From Ruminococcus flavefaciens (GTDB taxonomy: Bacteria; Bacillota; Clostridia; Oscillospirales; Ruminococcaceae): a stretch of DNA of 64,000 nt. The position numbers and the translations under genes are program-made. Below are positions 1 through 8,645 of the stretch, one piece after another (positions within the stretch are counted from its first letter, which is position 1; each line of letters starts with the position of its first letter). The notes under the pieces are model-generated. The model was not told the origin of the DNA. It did no database searches and saw only the letters and a program-made list of their open reading frames with translations. The stretch is from NCBI RefSeq assembly GCF_900143025.1, contig NZ_FRCT01000003.1, forward strand, positions 124,001 to 188,000, in the 5' to 3' direction.

Positions 1-1315
1 TTGTAGTGAAAGGCACGAAAATCGCTATGCCCGAAGTGTGCATTTCCCTTGACACAGGTACAGCGTTGTAGCAAATGGGGAGCGTGGAAACCAGCGTCTG
101 CTCCTGTCTGTAATCGTAGGGAAACATGGTGCAGTTGTTCTTCTGACAGATACGCTTGAGCATTTCCGCTTGCAGTTTCAGCGCCTTCTTGCTCTTTGCG
201 TAAGCCCTGATACTGATCGAGATATGGAAAAGACGCTCGTTCTTGCTGTTCAGGTCTGCAAGCAGCTTGTCGATGTCCTCAATGTACATCTTGATAGCAG
301 GAGGAAGAATATCCGTGTCATATCCTGCCTGACTTGCTTTTTTCTGCTCATCGACCTTCATAGCTTCAACAGCCGTCAGCTTCTTTTTAACGAACTTTAA
401 TGCGTCGATCTGGTCTAACGGCTCAACGTGGATATTCACGCAGAAAAGGTTCTGCATTTCCAGAAAGTCTTTCAGTATCTCGTCCGACAGTTCGCCTGCA
501 AGGATATTCAGTCCCCAAACTGCACCGTAAGCATTGCCGATCTCAAAGTCCTGTTTGTTGAATTTCAGGGACGGCGGGGCGATAAAGTCCTTTGTGTCCA
601 TGCCTGCATGGAGCATACTGTCCCAATCAAAGATAAAATGCTGACTTCTGTATGGGTTGAGAGCATAGTACATTGCTTCAAGCCTTGCCTTGCCGTCGAG
701 CATTTCCGCTTCCACACCAAAAGCCTTAAAGCCCTTGATAACGTCGTTTTTTATCGACATGAGCTTTGCTCTTGCCGCCTTGTATGAAGTGCTTTCGATA
801 CCGAAAGTGAGAAACTTCCTCGCACTCTGACCGTTTGAGCCTGTCATCAGCTTGTCGGTCAGCATCTTGCTGTACTCCGAGCGAATATCGTTGAAGTCAT
901 CGTCCTGCTCGGGTATCTGAATTGTTTTTATCAGCTTGTCCTTTGAGCGGTTCTGATTCTCAAAGGTCAGCTGAAACTTGATCGTATTATCGAAAAGGTT
1001 GATAATATCGCAGTATTTTGAAAAAATGTTGTTCTGTTCATCAAACTCCGCAATGCTGTAATTGGCATCGTAAAACTGTACTGTCAAAGAATAAAAATTC
1101 TCCGACACCTGACAAACTCCGTCACGGAACATACACAGGAAAGGGATCGTATTCTGCACCGTGGCATTGCTGCCGTTTTCTTTCTTTATCTCAGCCATTC
1201 TTGCGGATAAAAGTTTTTTGTCCTCTTTGGTAAGCTGTGAGGCAGGCTTGCCCATGATAACAGCCGATTTGGACTTGTTATCACTTATCTTGGCATCTTT
1301 CTTTCTAAAGCCCAT
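1..1315 (-). CDS. VirB4-like conjugative transfer ATPase, N-terminal part (cut by window edge)
   Basis: The minus-strand frame is open from an ATG at 1315 to base 1 with no stop, giving about 438 residues. The start has a GGAGG-type ribosome site (ACGGAGGTTTACCA before ATG). The protein begins MGFRKKDAKISDNKSK and carries the long N-terminal region typical of VirB4/TraE proteins of Firmicutes conjugative elements; the Walker motifs would lie beyond the window. In type IV secretion VirB4 is the cytoplasmic ATPase that powers assembly of the channel. It lies 66 bases after the PrgI gene in the usual prgI-virB4 order. The truncation is only the window edge, not a broken gene. The assignment rests on context plus overall character, because no catalytic motif is visible. 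Confidence 0.8.
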   Translation of the reverse strand, partial: MGFRKKDAKISDNKSKSAVIMGKPASQLTKEDKKLLSARMAEIKKENGSNATVQNTIPFLCMFRDGVCQVSENFYSLTVQFYDANYSIAEFDEQNNIFSKYCDIINLFDNTIKFQLTFENQNRSKDKLIKTIQIPEQDDDFNDIRSEYSKMLTDKLMTGSNGQSARKFLTFGIESTSYKAARAKLMSIKNDVIKGFKAFGVEAEMLDGKARLEAMYYALNPYRSQHFIFDWDSMLHAGMDTKDFIAPPSLKFNKQDFEIGNAYGAVWGLNILAGELSDEILKDFLEMQNLFCVNIHVEPLDQIDALKFVKKKLTAVEAMKVDEQKKASQAGYDTDILPPAIKMYIEDIDKLLADLNSKNERLFHISISIRAYAKSKKALKLQAEMLKRICQKNNCTMFPYDYRQEQTLVSTLPICYNAVPVSREMHTSGIAIFVPFTT

Positions 1316-1381
1316 TGGTAAACCTCCGTTATATCAAAGCGGAGGACACCGAAAGTATACTATTATATATAGAGAGCTGTA

Positions 1382-1759
1382 TCAGCCTTTTCTTTCGGCA
1401 TCTCTCAGCTTTTTTCGTATCTTCATATATTCGATGTGCCGTTCAAAGCTCACGAATACGTTTGTTGTTCTGTAATATCGCTTTCTCGGTCTTGTAAAAT
1501 ACTCTTTCATGAACCTGATCTGCTTTTCAAGAAACACACCGTTCTTTCGGTAAAGTCCGCAGAGTATCGCAGGTGCGGCACACGCACCCATCGCAAATAT
1601 CGCTCCCGACATACCGATAGCATTTCTTGTCAAGAAGAAAACAGGCGCTCCGATCACAAGACCGATACCAAAGCATATTACTTGTCTTTTTGTAAATCCC
1701 GCAATAAACTTCTCCTTAATCTCATTAAGGTCTTTCGGGATAGGAACGTAATGTGCCAT
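1382..1759 (-). CDS. PrgI family membrane protein (VirB3-like)
   Basis: A 125-residue protein beginning MAHYVPIPKDLNEIKEK. Two adjacent hydrophobic segments (about residues 28-48 and 50-68) are followed by a basic cytoplasmic tail rich in Arg and Lys. This is the layout of PrgI/VirB3-like proteins, which sit in the inner membrane beside VirB4 in Gram-positive conjugation channels. The start has a GGAGG site 5 bases upstream. It lies between virB6 and virB4, the standard position. Membrane location and role are inferred from the family. Confidence 0.85.
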   Translation of the reverse strand: MAHYVPIPKDLNEIKEKFIAGFTKRQVICFGIGLVIGAPVFFLTRNAIGMSGAIFAMGACAAPAILCGLYRKNGVFLEKQIRFMKEYFTRPRKRYYRTTNVFVSFERHIEYMKIRKKLRDAERKG

Positions 1760-1791
1760 AAAACCTCCGTAAATAGCCGCTTTTCAGCATT

Positions 1792-2724
1792 TTAGTGGGC
1801 CGAAAAGACTGACTTAGATATAGCGCCTGTACGCAGGATCGTAAAGATCAGTGCAGCCGTGTAGCCCAAAAGCATTGCCATTTGCATGATGACGCTTCCT
1901 GTGCCTGCATTCAGTGTTGTTATCATATTTGCAAACAATGTCTTGAAGATACCGAGTGCGACAATGATAAAAAATCCCTGAAAAGACAGTGCTAAAAGCT
2001 GTTTGATCCAGTTTTTGCCGATTGAAGCCCATTCTCCCGAGTCCATCATCGTAGCCATAGGGATAGGAGCAACAGAGAGATACATAAATACCTCAATGAT
2101 ACGGCTTGCAAGGGTTATAACGATAGCGACTATCAGTATCATCACTCCGACATGTACTATCAGGGAGATAAACCACACGGTCATCAGCTCACCGAGGGAA
2201 AGTCCGCTTAGTGCCGACTTTTTCAAAGCAAGCGCCGTGTCAAGATAGTCACCTGTGCCGAATAGAGTTGTCAGCCCGTTGGAACAAACGTTAGTTCCGA
2301 AGCCGAACAAAGCAGAAGCGATATAATATGTATTCGACACCAATATTACACCGCACAGGGCTTTGATTATCCATTTTATGATGATAGAATCATCAAAGTC
2401 CTTAAAGTTGTTGCCCCTCAGTACGGTCTGTATCAGGTCATTCAGAAGAATGATCGTCAAAATAAAGCCCGCAATCGGGACGACAACATTATTACATAGC
2501 GTTTCGATAGTTGTCCACACCGAAGTGCCGCCGGTTCCGCCGCCCGTGAAATTCGCAGGGTGCGAGGTCAGATATGTTGAAACAAGTCCGTCACTGCCTG
2601 TTGTCTGTGAAAAAGTATCGGTCAGCAGATCGGAAATACCGTCAAACTGGCTCTTGATGCCGTCTTTGAACAAGTCACAGCACCAATCTTCAAGTGCGTC
2701 TATCGCATCACTGATCACTCCCAT
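1792..2724 (-). CDS. VirB6/TrbL-like conjugal transfer membrane protein
   Basis: A 310-residue protein with a soluble, Asp/Ser/Thr/Gly-rich first 70 residues, then six or more hydrophobic segments, including FILTIILLNDLIQTV, MILIVAIVITLASRI and FFIIVALGIFKTLF. This is the polytopic channel component of type IV secretion systems (VirB6/TrbL). The start codon overlaps the end of the upstream methylase-like gene (ATGGGAGTGA), and its ribosome site GGAGGTGAT lies inside that gene, so translation is probably coupled. It is followed after 32 bases by prgI. The family is clear; the exact topology was not computed. Confidence 0.85.
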   Translation of the reverse strand: MGVISDAIDALEDWCCDLFKDGIKSQFDGISDLLTDTFSQTTGSDGLVSTYLTSHPANFTGGGTGGTSVWTTIETLCNNVVVPIAGFILTIILLNDLIQTVLRGNNFKDFDDSIIIKWIIKALCGVILVSNTYYIASALFGFGTNVCSNGLTTLFGTGDYLDTALALKKSALSGLSLGELMTVWFISLIVHVGVMILIVAIVITLASRIIEVFMYLSVAPIPMATMMDSGEWASIGKNWIKQLLALSFQGFFIIVALGIFKTLFANMITTLNAGTGSVIMQMAMLLGYTAALIFTILRTGAISKSVFSAH

Positions 2725-3329
2725 TTTTCATCACCTCCTGCTGGGGGTTGTAATGGTCTGTCGTATTTGTTAAGCTGTCTCAGTTCAAGTTTTGTGGGGA
2801 GTAGGTCACGGCAAAAATATGCCGAGCCGAAATGATTGCCTTTGGTGGTACATTCCATATTCTTTCGGGTATGGTAGTCCACTCTTGCATCAAAGGCAAG
2901 GAGCTGTATCTGATTTCTGAATATCTTATACCGCTTTTTGCCCTGTATGCTGTTTACGGGCAGAAGGAGTGCGAAAGGCTTCTCAAAAGAAAAAGCTCTT
3001 TTCAGAACTTCATCTTTCTTTGAGAATGGGGGATTGCTTACAAGTATGTCCCAATTATCAGGCTCATACTTAAAGAAATCTCTGCCTTCGCTCAGACTGC
3101 TCCGCACAACCTTATATCCTTTTTCCGTAAGGCAGTTATAGTAGGCGCTCCATACTTCATCGAACGGACACCAGATAACCTTGTCTTTCGGCAGGAACTC
3201 CAGTAACGGCTCTACCGCATAGTAAGGCGTATAAACCTCATCTCCTGCACTTGTCCTGTTGGCAGTTAAGTATCCTATGTTGATTGCCATTGTGTCACAT
3301 CGCTCATTACCCGCCACAGCCCACCGCAT
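2715..3329 (-). CDS. NPPF-motif methyltransferase-like protein of the conjugative element
   Basis: A 204-residue protein with the sequence DILVSNPPFSKKDEV, the N-P-P-F catalytic motif of N6-adenine methyltransferases, and a following FALLLPV strand. The usual glycine-rich SAM motif upstream is not evident; the corresponding stretch reads VIWCPFDEVWSAYYN. Such proteins are common within Firmicutes conjugative elements between maff2 and virB6. A role in DNA modification, for example anti-restriction protection, is an inference. The first ATG has an AAGGG site; a second ATG 13 codons in (MAINIG) is possible. The gene overlaps virB6 by 10 bases. Confidence 0.6.
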   Translation of the reverse strand: MRWAVAGNERCDTMAINIGYLTANRTSAGDEVYTPYYAVEPLLEFLPKDKVIWCPFDEVWSAYYNCLTEKGYKVVRSSLSEGRDFFKYEPDNWDILVSNPPFSKKDEVLKRAFSFEKPFALLLPVNSIQGKKRYKIFRNQIQLLAFDARVDYHTRKNMECTTKGNHFGSAYFCRDLLPTKLELRQLNKYDRPLQPPAGGDEKWE

Positions 3330-3420
3330 GAGCGACCCTTCATAATTCTATATTTACGGCGTTATTTGTATAGCGTTCAGCCGTTAGTTCACGCTTGTCT
3401 CTTTCTCTGAGTTTTCTTTA

Positions 3421-3879
3421 TCAGATAGCACCTGTCATCATGGATTCGAGAACAGGAACGAGGATAATAGCGAGCAGGATCAGACCAAGACCAGCCATAA
3501 GCTGCTTCATGCCCTGGCTCTTTGCACCGGGGTTATCATTACCGTAACCTTCCAGGAGGTTTACGATACCCCATACACCGACACCGCCGCCGATAAGGCA
3601 GATGACACTCTTGAGAACGGTGCAGGCGGTAGTAATAAAGCTGGAAGTATCAACCTCACCGGTACCAGCCGCAAAAGCCTGAGTTGCACAGGTAGATGCC
3701 ATTACTCCGGCGATAGTTGCGAACATAGTTGCCTTCTTAGCAAACTTAGCACCCTTAGAAAGCCACTTGTGCTTAGGTGCAGAGGCGGTTGCTGTCTCCA
3801 TTGCGGTATTCTCCACCGCAGAAATATTCTTAGTTTCCATAGGTAAAAAGTCTCCCTCAAATATAATAAATTCGTCCAT
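3421..3879 (-). CDS. Maff2-family small membrane protein of the conjugative element
   Basis: A 152-residue protein with a signal-like segment (TMFATIAGVMASTCATQAFAA) then two hydrophobic helices separated by EGYGNDNPGAKSQGMK, ending in ILVPVLESMMTGAI. This matches the Maff2 family found between virD4 and virB6 in Clostridia conjugative elements. The size, cleavable-looking leader and two helices recall a VirB2-type pilin, but that equivalence is inference. Two starts are possible: ATG at 3879 behind GGTGA, or ATG at 3840 behind a stronger GAGGGAG about 11 bases upstream. The second would put the leader peptide nearer the N-terminus. Confidence 0.75.
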   Translation of the reverse strand: MDEFIIFEGDFLPMETKNISAVENTAMETATASAPKHKWLSKGAKFAKKATMFATIAGVMASTCATQAFAAGTGEVDTSSFITTACTVLKSVICLIGGGVGVWGIVNLLEGYGNDNPGAKSQGMKQLMAGLGLILLAIILVPVLESMMTGAI

Positions 3880-3920
3880 TCAGCGTCACCCGATTATCTC
3901 TTTTTTTATTTTTCGGGTTC

Positions 3921-6110
3921 TTAGCTGTTTGCCGTATTTCCGTCTATATCTGTTTCGGAGTCGGCATCGTAAACAGCTTCTGCTTCTGCATTTTCTGTTT
4001 CTGTCGCATCAGCAGGATAGGTAACTTCCTTTAAGGCGGAACTTGACTTGTCGATCACCCATTGACTTATTTGATCTTTCGGAGAAATGTTTGAAACCAT
4101 CCCACTTCGGTCACTAACAAAACTTTGAATGTCAAACTTTTTCTTCGGATTTGCATCAAGAAGTTCAGAGTAATTTTTGTGTCTTGTTATATCGTATTTA
4201 TCAGAGAAGAACGGACGCACTCCTCTAAGCTGTAAGATACATTTTCCGCCGTCCATTATGGCTAATTCGTCCTGTGACTTCAACTCCTTTCCGAGTTTCT
4301 GATAGTTCATGCCGTAGCTCTCGCTCTGACCTCTGTTGGTAGAAGTATTGAAACTGTCGATAGTTTCCTTACCCAAACTTTCAGAGATCTCTTTCAGCGT
4401 TGACTTCTCCTTACCACCGAGAAACAGCATCGTATCACAGTTGCCTTCAATTGTGTCTGCATTGTCTTTATAGATAGCCTTTAGCTGGCTCTTAGCTTGC
4501 AAGATGATACTTGCCGATATTTCACGGCTTCGGATAGTCGCTATCAGCTTCTCAAACTGCGGTATTTCGCCAATATTCGCAAACTCGTCTAAGAGACACC
4601 GCACATGGTACTGCAATCTGCCGCCGTCGCTGTTGTCAGCTTTGGTACACAGCAGATTGAAAAGCTGTGAATACATGATCGCAACGAGGAAGTTGAACGT
4701 TGCATCAGTATCGGAGATTATTACGAACAGAGCCGACAGCTCATCACCGAGCGTATCAAGGTGCAGTTCATCATACGAAGTTATCTCCAGCACTTCATCT
4801 ATGGCAAAAGGCGCTAAACGTGTCGAACAGCTAATTAAGATAGACTTAGCCGTTTTGCCTGCGGCAAGTTTGTACGCCTTGTATTGTTTGAGAGCAAATG
4901 CGCCGAGCCTTTGCTGTTCGCTTACAGGAGAATTTCTGCTCCAACAGCGATATTCGTCATAGGCTTGAGCATCATACGGAAGTTTGCTCTCACTTTCTTC
5001 TGTATCATCGGAACTATTAGGGTTTTCCGATTTTTCTTTTTCTATTTTTAAGGCTTCGTCAATTTCTTCCTCAGAAGGAAATGTACCGTTAAGCCAGCTT
5101 TCAAGCATATCGAACTGAATGTCGATAGCGTTCTTAAATTCTTCATCGTCCTCTCGGCATTCGGAAGAATTGATCATTTCTATCAAAGTCTCAAAGTTTC
5201 TTTCATCTTCGGGATAGATAGTGAAGATCATTGCGATATATGCTGTATACAACAGCTTTTCAGCCTTTACCCAGAAGTCATCACCGCCGGGCTGCTGAGA
5301 GGAAGAAGTATTTTTTATCAGGACTTCCACGAATTTGAGAATGTCCTTCTCACGGTTTCTTTCGGAGATATATGCGAAAGGGTTATAGTGCATACTTTTT
5401 GAGAAGTCTATCGTGTTAAAGACTTTTATGTTGTACGGCTCATAGACAGGCATAGGCTTGCCATGCTTGTCCTTTTTCAAACCGTTTTTGCCGTCCCTCT
5501 GATACACTATCTTGCCTTCGCTGTTTCTCAGCGGTCTGCCCCTTGCAAGAAGATGACCGCACTCCACAAGCACCGTACCCTTTGGATCGGTGATCACATA
5601 GGAGGAGTGCATCTGCATCAGGTTCGGCTTGACGAAAAATCGTGTCTTGCCCGAGCCTGAACCACCGATAACGAGGATATTTTTATTTCTCGCAAACTTC
5701 GGAGCAGAAGGCTTGCCCATCGTCAGGGACTCCGTTTTCGTGAGGATAACGTTGTTTTCAGGGTTGGATAAGTCCATGTAAGGCTCAATGTCCTTTTCCG
5801 TACCCCATACAGCTGAGCCGTATTCCTCGCCCTGCCTAAATTTCTTCTTGTTCTTCGATTTGATATAGAGAACAAGTCTCATGACACCCGCCAGTACCAA
5901 ACCGAATAAAATATCCAACGGGTGTAAACTGGGAAAGACCTTAGCAAAAGCGACCCCGAGATTGCTCATAAAAGGGAGTATCTTTTCCTGAAATCCTGTA
6001 CCCTCCGCTGTTCGGTACGCATAGCCGATAAGGTTGCCTGCATACGCAAAAATCGCATAGGGTAAGGCTTTCAGAATGACCTTTTTTAGCTTTCGGGTAT
6101 TGATCTGCAC
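3921..6110 (-). CDS. VirD4/TraG-type conjugative coupling protein
   Basis: A 729-residue protein with two N-terminal membrane segments (about residues 12-30 and 65-83), a Walker A motif GGSGSGKT at residues 149-156, and a Walker B region LLDEFANIGEIPQF near residue 505 followed by TIRSREISASIILQ. These are the hallmarks of VirD4/TraG coupling proteins, hexameric inner-membrane ATPases that bring the relaxase-DNA complex to the type IV channel. The C-terminus is acidic and low in complexity. The start is GTG at 6110, inside a small upstream reading frame, so translation is probably coupled. It is followed by the Maff2 gene. Confidence 0.93.
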   Translation of the reverse strand: MQINTRKLKKVILKALPYAIFAYAGNLIGYAYRTAEGTGFQEKILPFMSNLGVAFAKVFPSLHPLDILFGLVLAGVMRLVLYIKSKNKKKFRQGEEYGSAVWGTEKDIEPYMDLSNPENNVILTKTESLTMGKPSAPKFARNKNILVIGGSGSGKTRFFVKPNLMQMHSSYVITDPKGTVLVECGHLLARGRPLRNSEGKIVYQRDGKNGLKKDKHGKPMPVYEPYNIKVFNTIDFSKSMHYNPFAYISERNREKDILKFVEVLIKNTSSSQQPGGDDFWVKAEKLLYTAYIAMIFTIYPEDERNFETLIEMINSSECREDDEEFKNAIDIQFDMLESWLNGTFPSEEEIDEALKIEKEKSENPNSSDDTEESESKLPYDAQAYDEYRCWSRNSPVSEQQRLGAFALKQYKAYKLAAGKTAKSILISCSTRLAPFAIDEVLEITSYDELHLDTLGDELSALFVIISDTDATFNFLVAIMYSQLFNLLCTKADNSDGGRLQYHVRCLLDEFANIGEIPQFEKLIATIRSREISASIILQAKSQLKAIYKDNADTIEGNCDTMLFLGGKEKSTLKEISESLGKETIDSFNTSTNRGQSESYGMNYQKLGKELKSQDELAIMDGGKCILQLRGVRPFFSDKYDITRHKNYSELLDANPKKKFDIQSFVSDRSGMVSNISPKDQISQWVIDKSSSALKEVTYPADATETENAEAEAVYDADSETDIDGNTANS

Positions 6111-6211
6111 TCGGCAGACAAAGCCTTTCTCATGTTATCGGCATAAAAGTTCGCCATAAAAACATCATCGCCCCTTGCTCTTGGTGTCGGGGGATAGGTA
6201 TGTTCGATCAT
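6086..6211 (-). CDS. Small 41-residue protein overlapping pcfB and virD4
   Basis: A 42-codon frame beginning MIEHTYPPTPRARGDD and ending CRSIPES. Its ATG shares a 4-base ATGA overlap with the stop of pcfB and has a GGAGA site 7 bases upstream. Its 3' end overlaps the GTG of virD4 by 25 bases. The tight overlaps on both sides suggest a real, translated gene or a coupling frame that delivers ribosomes to virD4. I do not recognise a domain; no membrane segment is visible. Confidence 0.5.
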   Translation of the reverse strand: MIEHTYPPTPRARGDDVFMANFYADNMRKALSAECRSIPES

Positions 6212-6684
6212 CTGTGTGTCTCCCTTTTTCTCTCTTTTGATCTGTGTTTCCTGTGCGGTGACTGTGCAACACGGGCAGCTTCTCTCTTTAACTGCTCCCT
6301 CGTGAACACTCCGCGCTGATTTGTCTTAGCGTTTTTCCCAACGTATTCGGTAAACGCTTTCTTGAAGTTCTCAGTCTTGCTTGCTGAAAAGAAAACATGA
6401 TAGGTAGCAGGCTCAGTAGACTTGTCCGCTTTCAGGGCAAAGTCAACATCGTACTTTCTCGCCGTTTTGAGGAAATCACCGATATTGTCCTCGCTGACCT
6501 CAATGCTGTCGAGCTTGCTGTCCGACTTCTTTTCCAGCTGACGATAGGACATTCGCCCTTTTTTCTCAGCCTTGCCTTCCATAAACTCCTGCAAGGCTTC
6601 TTTGAGAATATCCGAGCTGATCTTCTCCGCCTTGATCGTCAGGTCTATCGTTTTCTTCGTGCCGTTTTCGTAGTCGTTAGCCAT
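6208..6684 (-). CDS. PcfB family protein (DUF3801)
   Basis: A 158-residue, highly charged protein beginning MANDYENGTKKTIDLTIKAEK and ending in a very basic tail (HRKHRSKERKRETHR). The central part matches PcfB/DUF3801 proteins, encoded just before the VirD4 coupling protein in Gram-positive conjugative plasmids and elements. In the enterococcal pCF10 system PcfB accompanies the coupling protein at the channel. The start overlaps the previous stop (TGATG) and the stop overlaps the next start (ATGA), so it is in a translationally coupled chain. No catalytic motif is seen; a relaxosome or adaptor role is inferred from the family. Confidence 0.8.
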   Translation of the reverse strand: MANDYENGTKKTIDLTIKAEKISSDILKEALQEFMEGKAEKKGRMSYRQLEKKSDSKLDSIEVSEDNIGDFLKTARKYDVDFALKADKSTEPATYHVFFSASKTENFKKAFTEYVGKNAKTNQRGVFTREQLKREAARVAQSPHRKHRSKERKRETHR

Positions 6685-6977
6685 CAGGTATCAGCTCCCT
6701 CCGGCTTGGGAACTTCGTAGACTGCATACGCCTGATTCTTGAACCACTCATGGAGTGCCTTGACAGCTTCCTCCGCTTCCTCATAGGTCTTGTAGATGCC
6801 GATAGGGATCTCAAGCCCCGTAATATCTCTGCCGACCATTTCAAAATCGGGATCGATAGTGCCGTCATCGGCAATATCAGCGTCCTCCCAATTTGTCTTG
6901 ATGCCGATCTTTACGATATTATCGTAATTCACCATCTCATCAAACTGTGTGTAGATAGTCTTAGCCACGATCTTCAC
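6684..6977 (-). CDS. Hypothetical 97-residue element protein
   Basis: A small acidic soluble protein (MKIVAKTIYTQFDEMVNYDN at the start) with an alternating hydrophobic/charged pattern and a helix EEAEEAVKALHEWF near the C-terminus. It overlaps the upstream 65-residue gene by 17 bases and pcfB by one base, so it belongs to the transfer operon. I do not recognise the family. The conserved position suggests an accessory role in conjugation or element maintenance, but nothing in the sequence names a function. Confidence 0.65.
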   Translation of the reverse strand: MKIVAKTIYTQFDEMVNYDNIVKIGIKTNWEDADIADDGTIDPDFEMVGRDITGLEIPIGIYKTYEEAEEAVKALHEWFKNQAYAVYEVPKPEGADT

Positions 6978-7158
6978 CGTCCTCTCTGCATATTTGTCTC
7001 AGCTTTTCGTGATATTCTTCCTGCAAGCGGTCAAAATCCTCAAACATCGTGTCTATGATACGCTTATCCGTCTTTTCAGCGATCATATCCATGACAATAG
7101 CTTCAAACTCGCTGTGGAAAGAATAAAACAGCTTGTCTATTGCCTTGTATTCGGGCAT
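6961..7158 (-). CDS. Hypothetical 65-residue element protein
   Basis: A small, mostly helical-looking acidic protein (MPEYKAIDKLFYSFHSEF). Its start has a GAGGTGA site 5 bases upstream. Just upstream, a second strong site (AAAGGAGG) precedes a four-codon frame, ATG ATT GTG AGG TGA, which overlaps the ribosome site and may tune translation. It overlaps the next gene by 17 bases. I do not recognise a domain. Charge and heptad-like spacing of hydrophobic residues would fit a short coiled coil. Confidence 0.6.
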   Translation of the reverse strand: MPEYKAIDKLFYSFHSEFEAIVMDMIAEKTDKRIIDTMFEDFDRLQEEYHEKLRQICREDGEDRG

Positions 7159-7197
7159 AGTGTCACCTCACAATCATACGCACCACCTCCTTTGCGG

Positions 7198-8628
7198 TCA
7201 GTCATCGAAGTCTTCATGGAGAACATTCTTCCGAACATCGTAGTCAATGCTCATATCCTCATAGCTCTGAGTGAAGTCAATATTGTTCGCCAGATTGATA
7301 AGACAGCTCATCAGATAACTCATAGGGTTATGGATACCCATTGTTTTCTTCATCACGTCATAGCCTCTGTCCAGGCAAGCCCTGTTCACTCTCAGCAGAG
7401 AGTCCTGAACTTCCTGAGCAGAATAAACTATGTCATCAATGACTCGCCCTCGCCGTGATACAGCCGTCCTCACCATATGGCTGACGATCTGATCCAGCCC
7501 GCTGACGGTCATAGTGTCACTTCCGAAAAGCTCTATCCACTCGACATACTCGTCATATTCGATATTCTCCTTGATGATATTTTTTATCTTTTCTTTGTCT
7601 GTGATATATCCATCAATCAATCTGCCTTTTGTTCTTTCAACATTTTCAACAGCCTTTTCGCCTGAAACAGCCGATTGATTGATAGATCCTTCATCACACA
7701 GTATTTTATTTTCTTTATTTTGTTCTTTAGTATTATATTGGGGGCGATTTTCTGTTGGTAGAACTTCAAGCGGTAGATCATCAAGATATAGGTTTTCTAC
7801 CCCTTGTTTTTCACCCTCTTGCGGAGCTGAAAATTCAGCGGTTTTCAACATCTCTGTTGAAAGTTCCGCACCCGATACCTTTGCTTTTGCTTCTGCCTTG
7901 ACCTTTTCCTTATGTCGTTCTGCTTCGTCCTCGCTTATGGGGTTTTCAAAGAAGTCATAGACGTACTCAATGCCCTTGCTTGCCGTCATATTGGCATACA
8001 GCTTGGTGACTACCAGATAGCCTATGTTCTTCAACTCTTTGAGTGCAGAGTCGATAGCAGTCTTGCCCTCTTTGCAGATGAACACAAGCCCTGCAACTGA
8101 GTAATCCCAATCATCGGGAAAGGAAAGCACTCTCAGGAGCAGACCGAGGGATTTCAGGCTGATCTCCTTAGAACGGAGAAGCAGACTGCTTACTATGGTG
8201 AAGTTGTCGGTCTTATTGACACGGCAGCGCTTGGACTTGTTGGAAGGCATATTGCCCTCAGCCATAACAGTGCAGGAAAGTGTCTTGTCTTTCTCCGAAC
8301 TTTCATAGAAGTCATAGACATAATGTATCCTGCCGTCCTCCGTCTCGTTCGGGTAGAGCTTTGATATTTTGAGATAGCCCCACTCCTGCAAATCTTTCAG
8401 AACGGTCTCAATAGCCGTTTCTCCCTCTTTGCAGATAGAAGAAAGCCCCTTGATCGAGTAATCCCATTCTTCGGGAAGTCCCATAACACGGCCCAGCAGA
8501 CCGACAGAAGCCAGACTGAGATTTGATGACCGCAGGAACGAATTACTCAGCAGAGTAAAGTTTTTCGATTTATGTACACGGCAGACCGATGATGAAACGG
8601 TCTTGCTCTTTTTTGTTTTCTTGCCCAT
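7198..8628 (-). CDS. RepA-like replication initiator with duplicated N-terminal winged-helix unit
   Basis: About 476 residues from ATG 8628 (a GTG 9 bases upstream is also in frame; AGGGTGAT precedes the ATG). The N-terminal half is an internal tandem duplication: residues 19-112 and 138-231, numbered from the GTG, align at about half their positions, each running C-R-V, N-F-T, L-R-S, WDYS, ICKEG.TAI and YVYDF. Each unit resembles the replication initiator protein A N-terminal winged helix. The C-terminal 110 residues look like the DUF6017-type tail common in these proteins. It likely binds DNA repeats at the element's replication origin, which fits the iteron-like repeats at 9070-9215 just upstream of the operon. 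Function is inferred from family and context. Confidence 0.75.
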   Translation of the reverse strand: MGKKTKKSKTVSSSVCRVHKSKNFTLLSNSFLRSSNLSLASVGLLGRVMGLPEEWDYSIKGLSSICKEGETAIETVLKDLQEWGYLKISKLYPNETEDGRIHYVYDFYESSEKDKTLSCTVMAEGNMPSNKSKRCRVNKTDNFTIVSSLLLRSKEISLKSLGLLLRVLSFPDDWDYSVAGLVFICKEGKTAIDSALKELKNIGYLVVTKLYANMTASKGIEYVYDFFENPISEDEAERHKEKVKAEAKAKVSGAELSTEMLKTAEFSAPQEGEKQGVENLYLDDLPLEVLPTENRPQYNTKEQNKENKILCDEGSINQSAVSGEKAVENVERTKGRLIDGYITDKEKIKNIIKENIEYDEYVEWIELFGSDTMTVSGLDQIVSHMVRTAVSRRGRVIDDIVYSAQEVQDSLLRVNRACLDRGYDVMKKTMGIHNPMSYLMSCLINLANNIDFTQSYEDMSIDYDVRKNVLHEDFDD

Positions 8629-8645
8629 TTGTATCACCCTGTCAG

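Noticed and set aside
428..1475. Several plus-strand frames of 60-119 codons opposite virB4 and prgI
   Set aside because: They are shadows of the transfer genes, without start signals or recognisable domains.
2715..3329. Restriction-modification system
   Set aside because: Only a methylase-like protein is present, with no restriction or specificity gene; such lone proteins are common inside conjugative elements.
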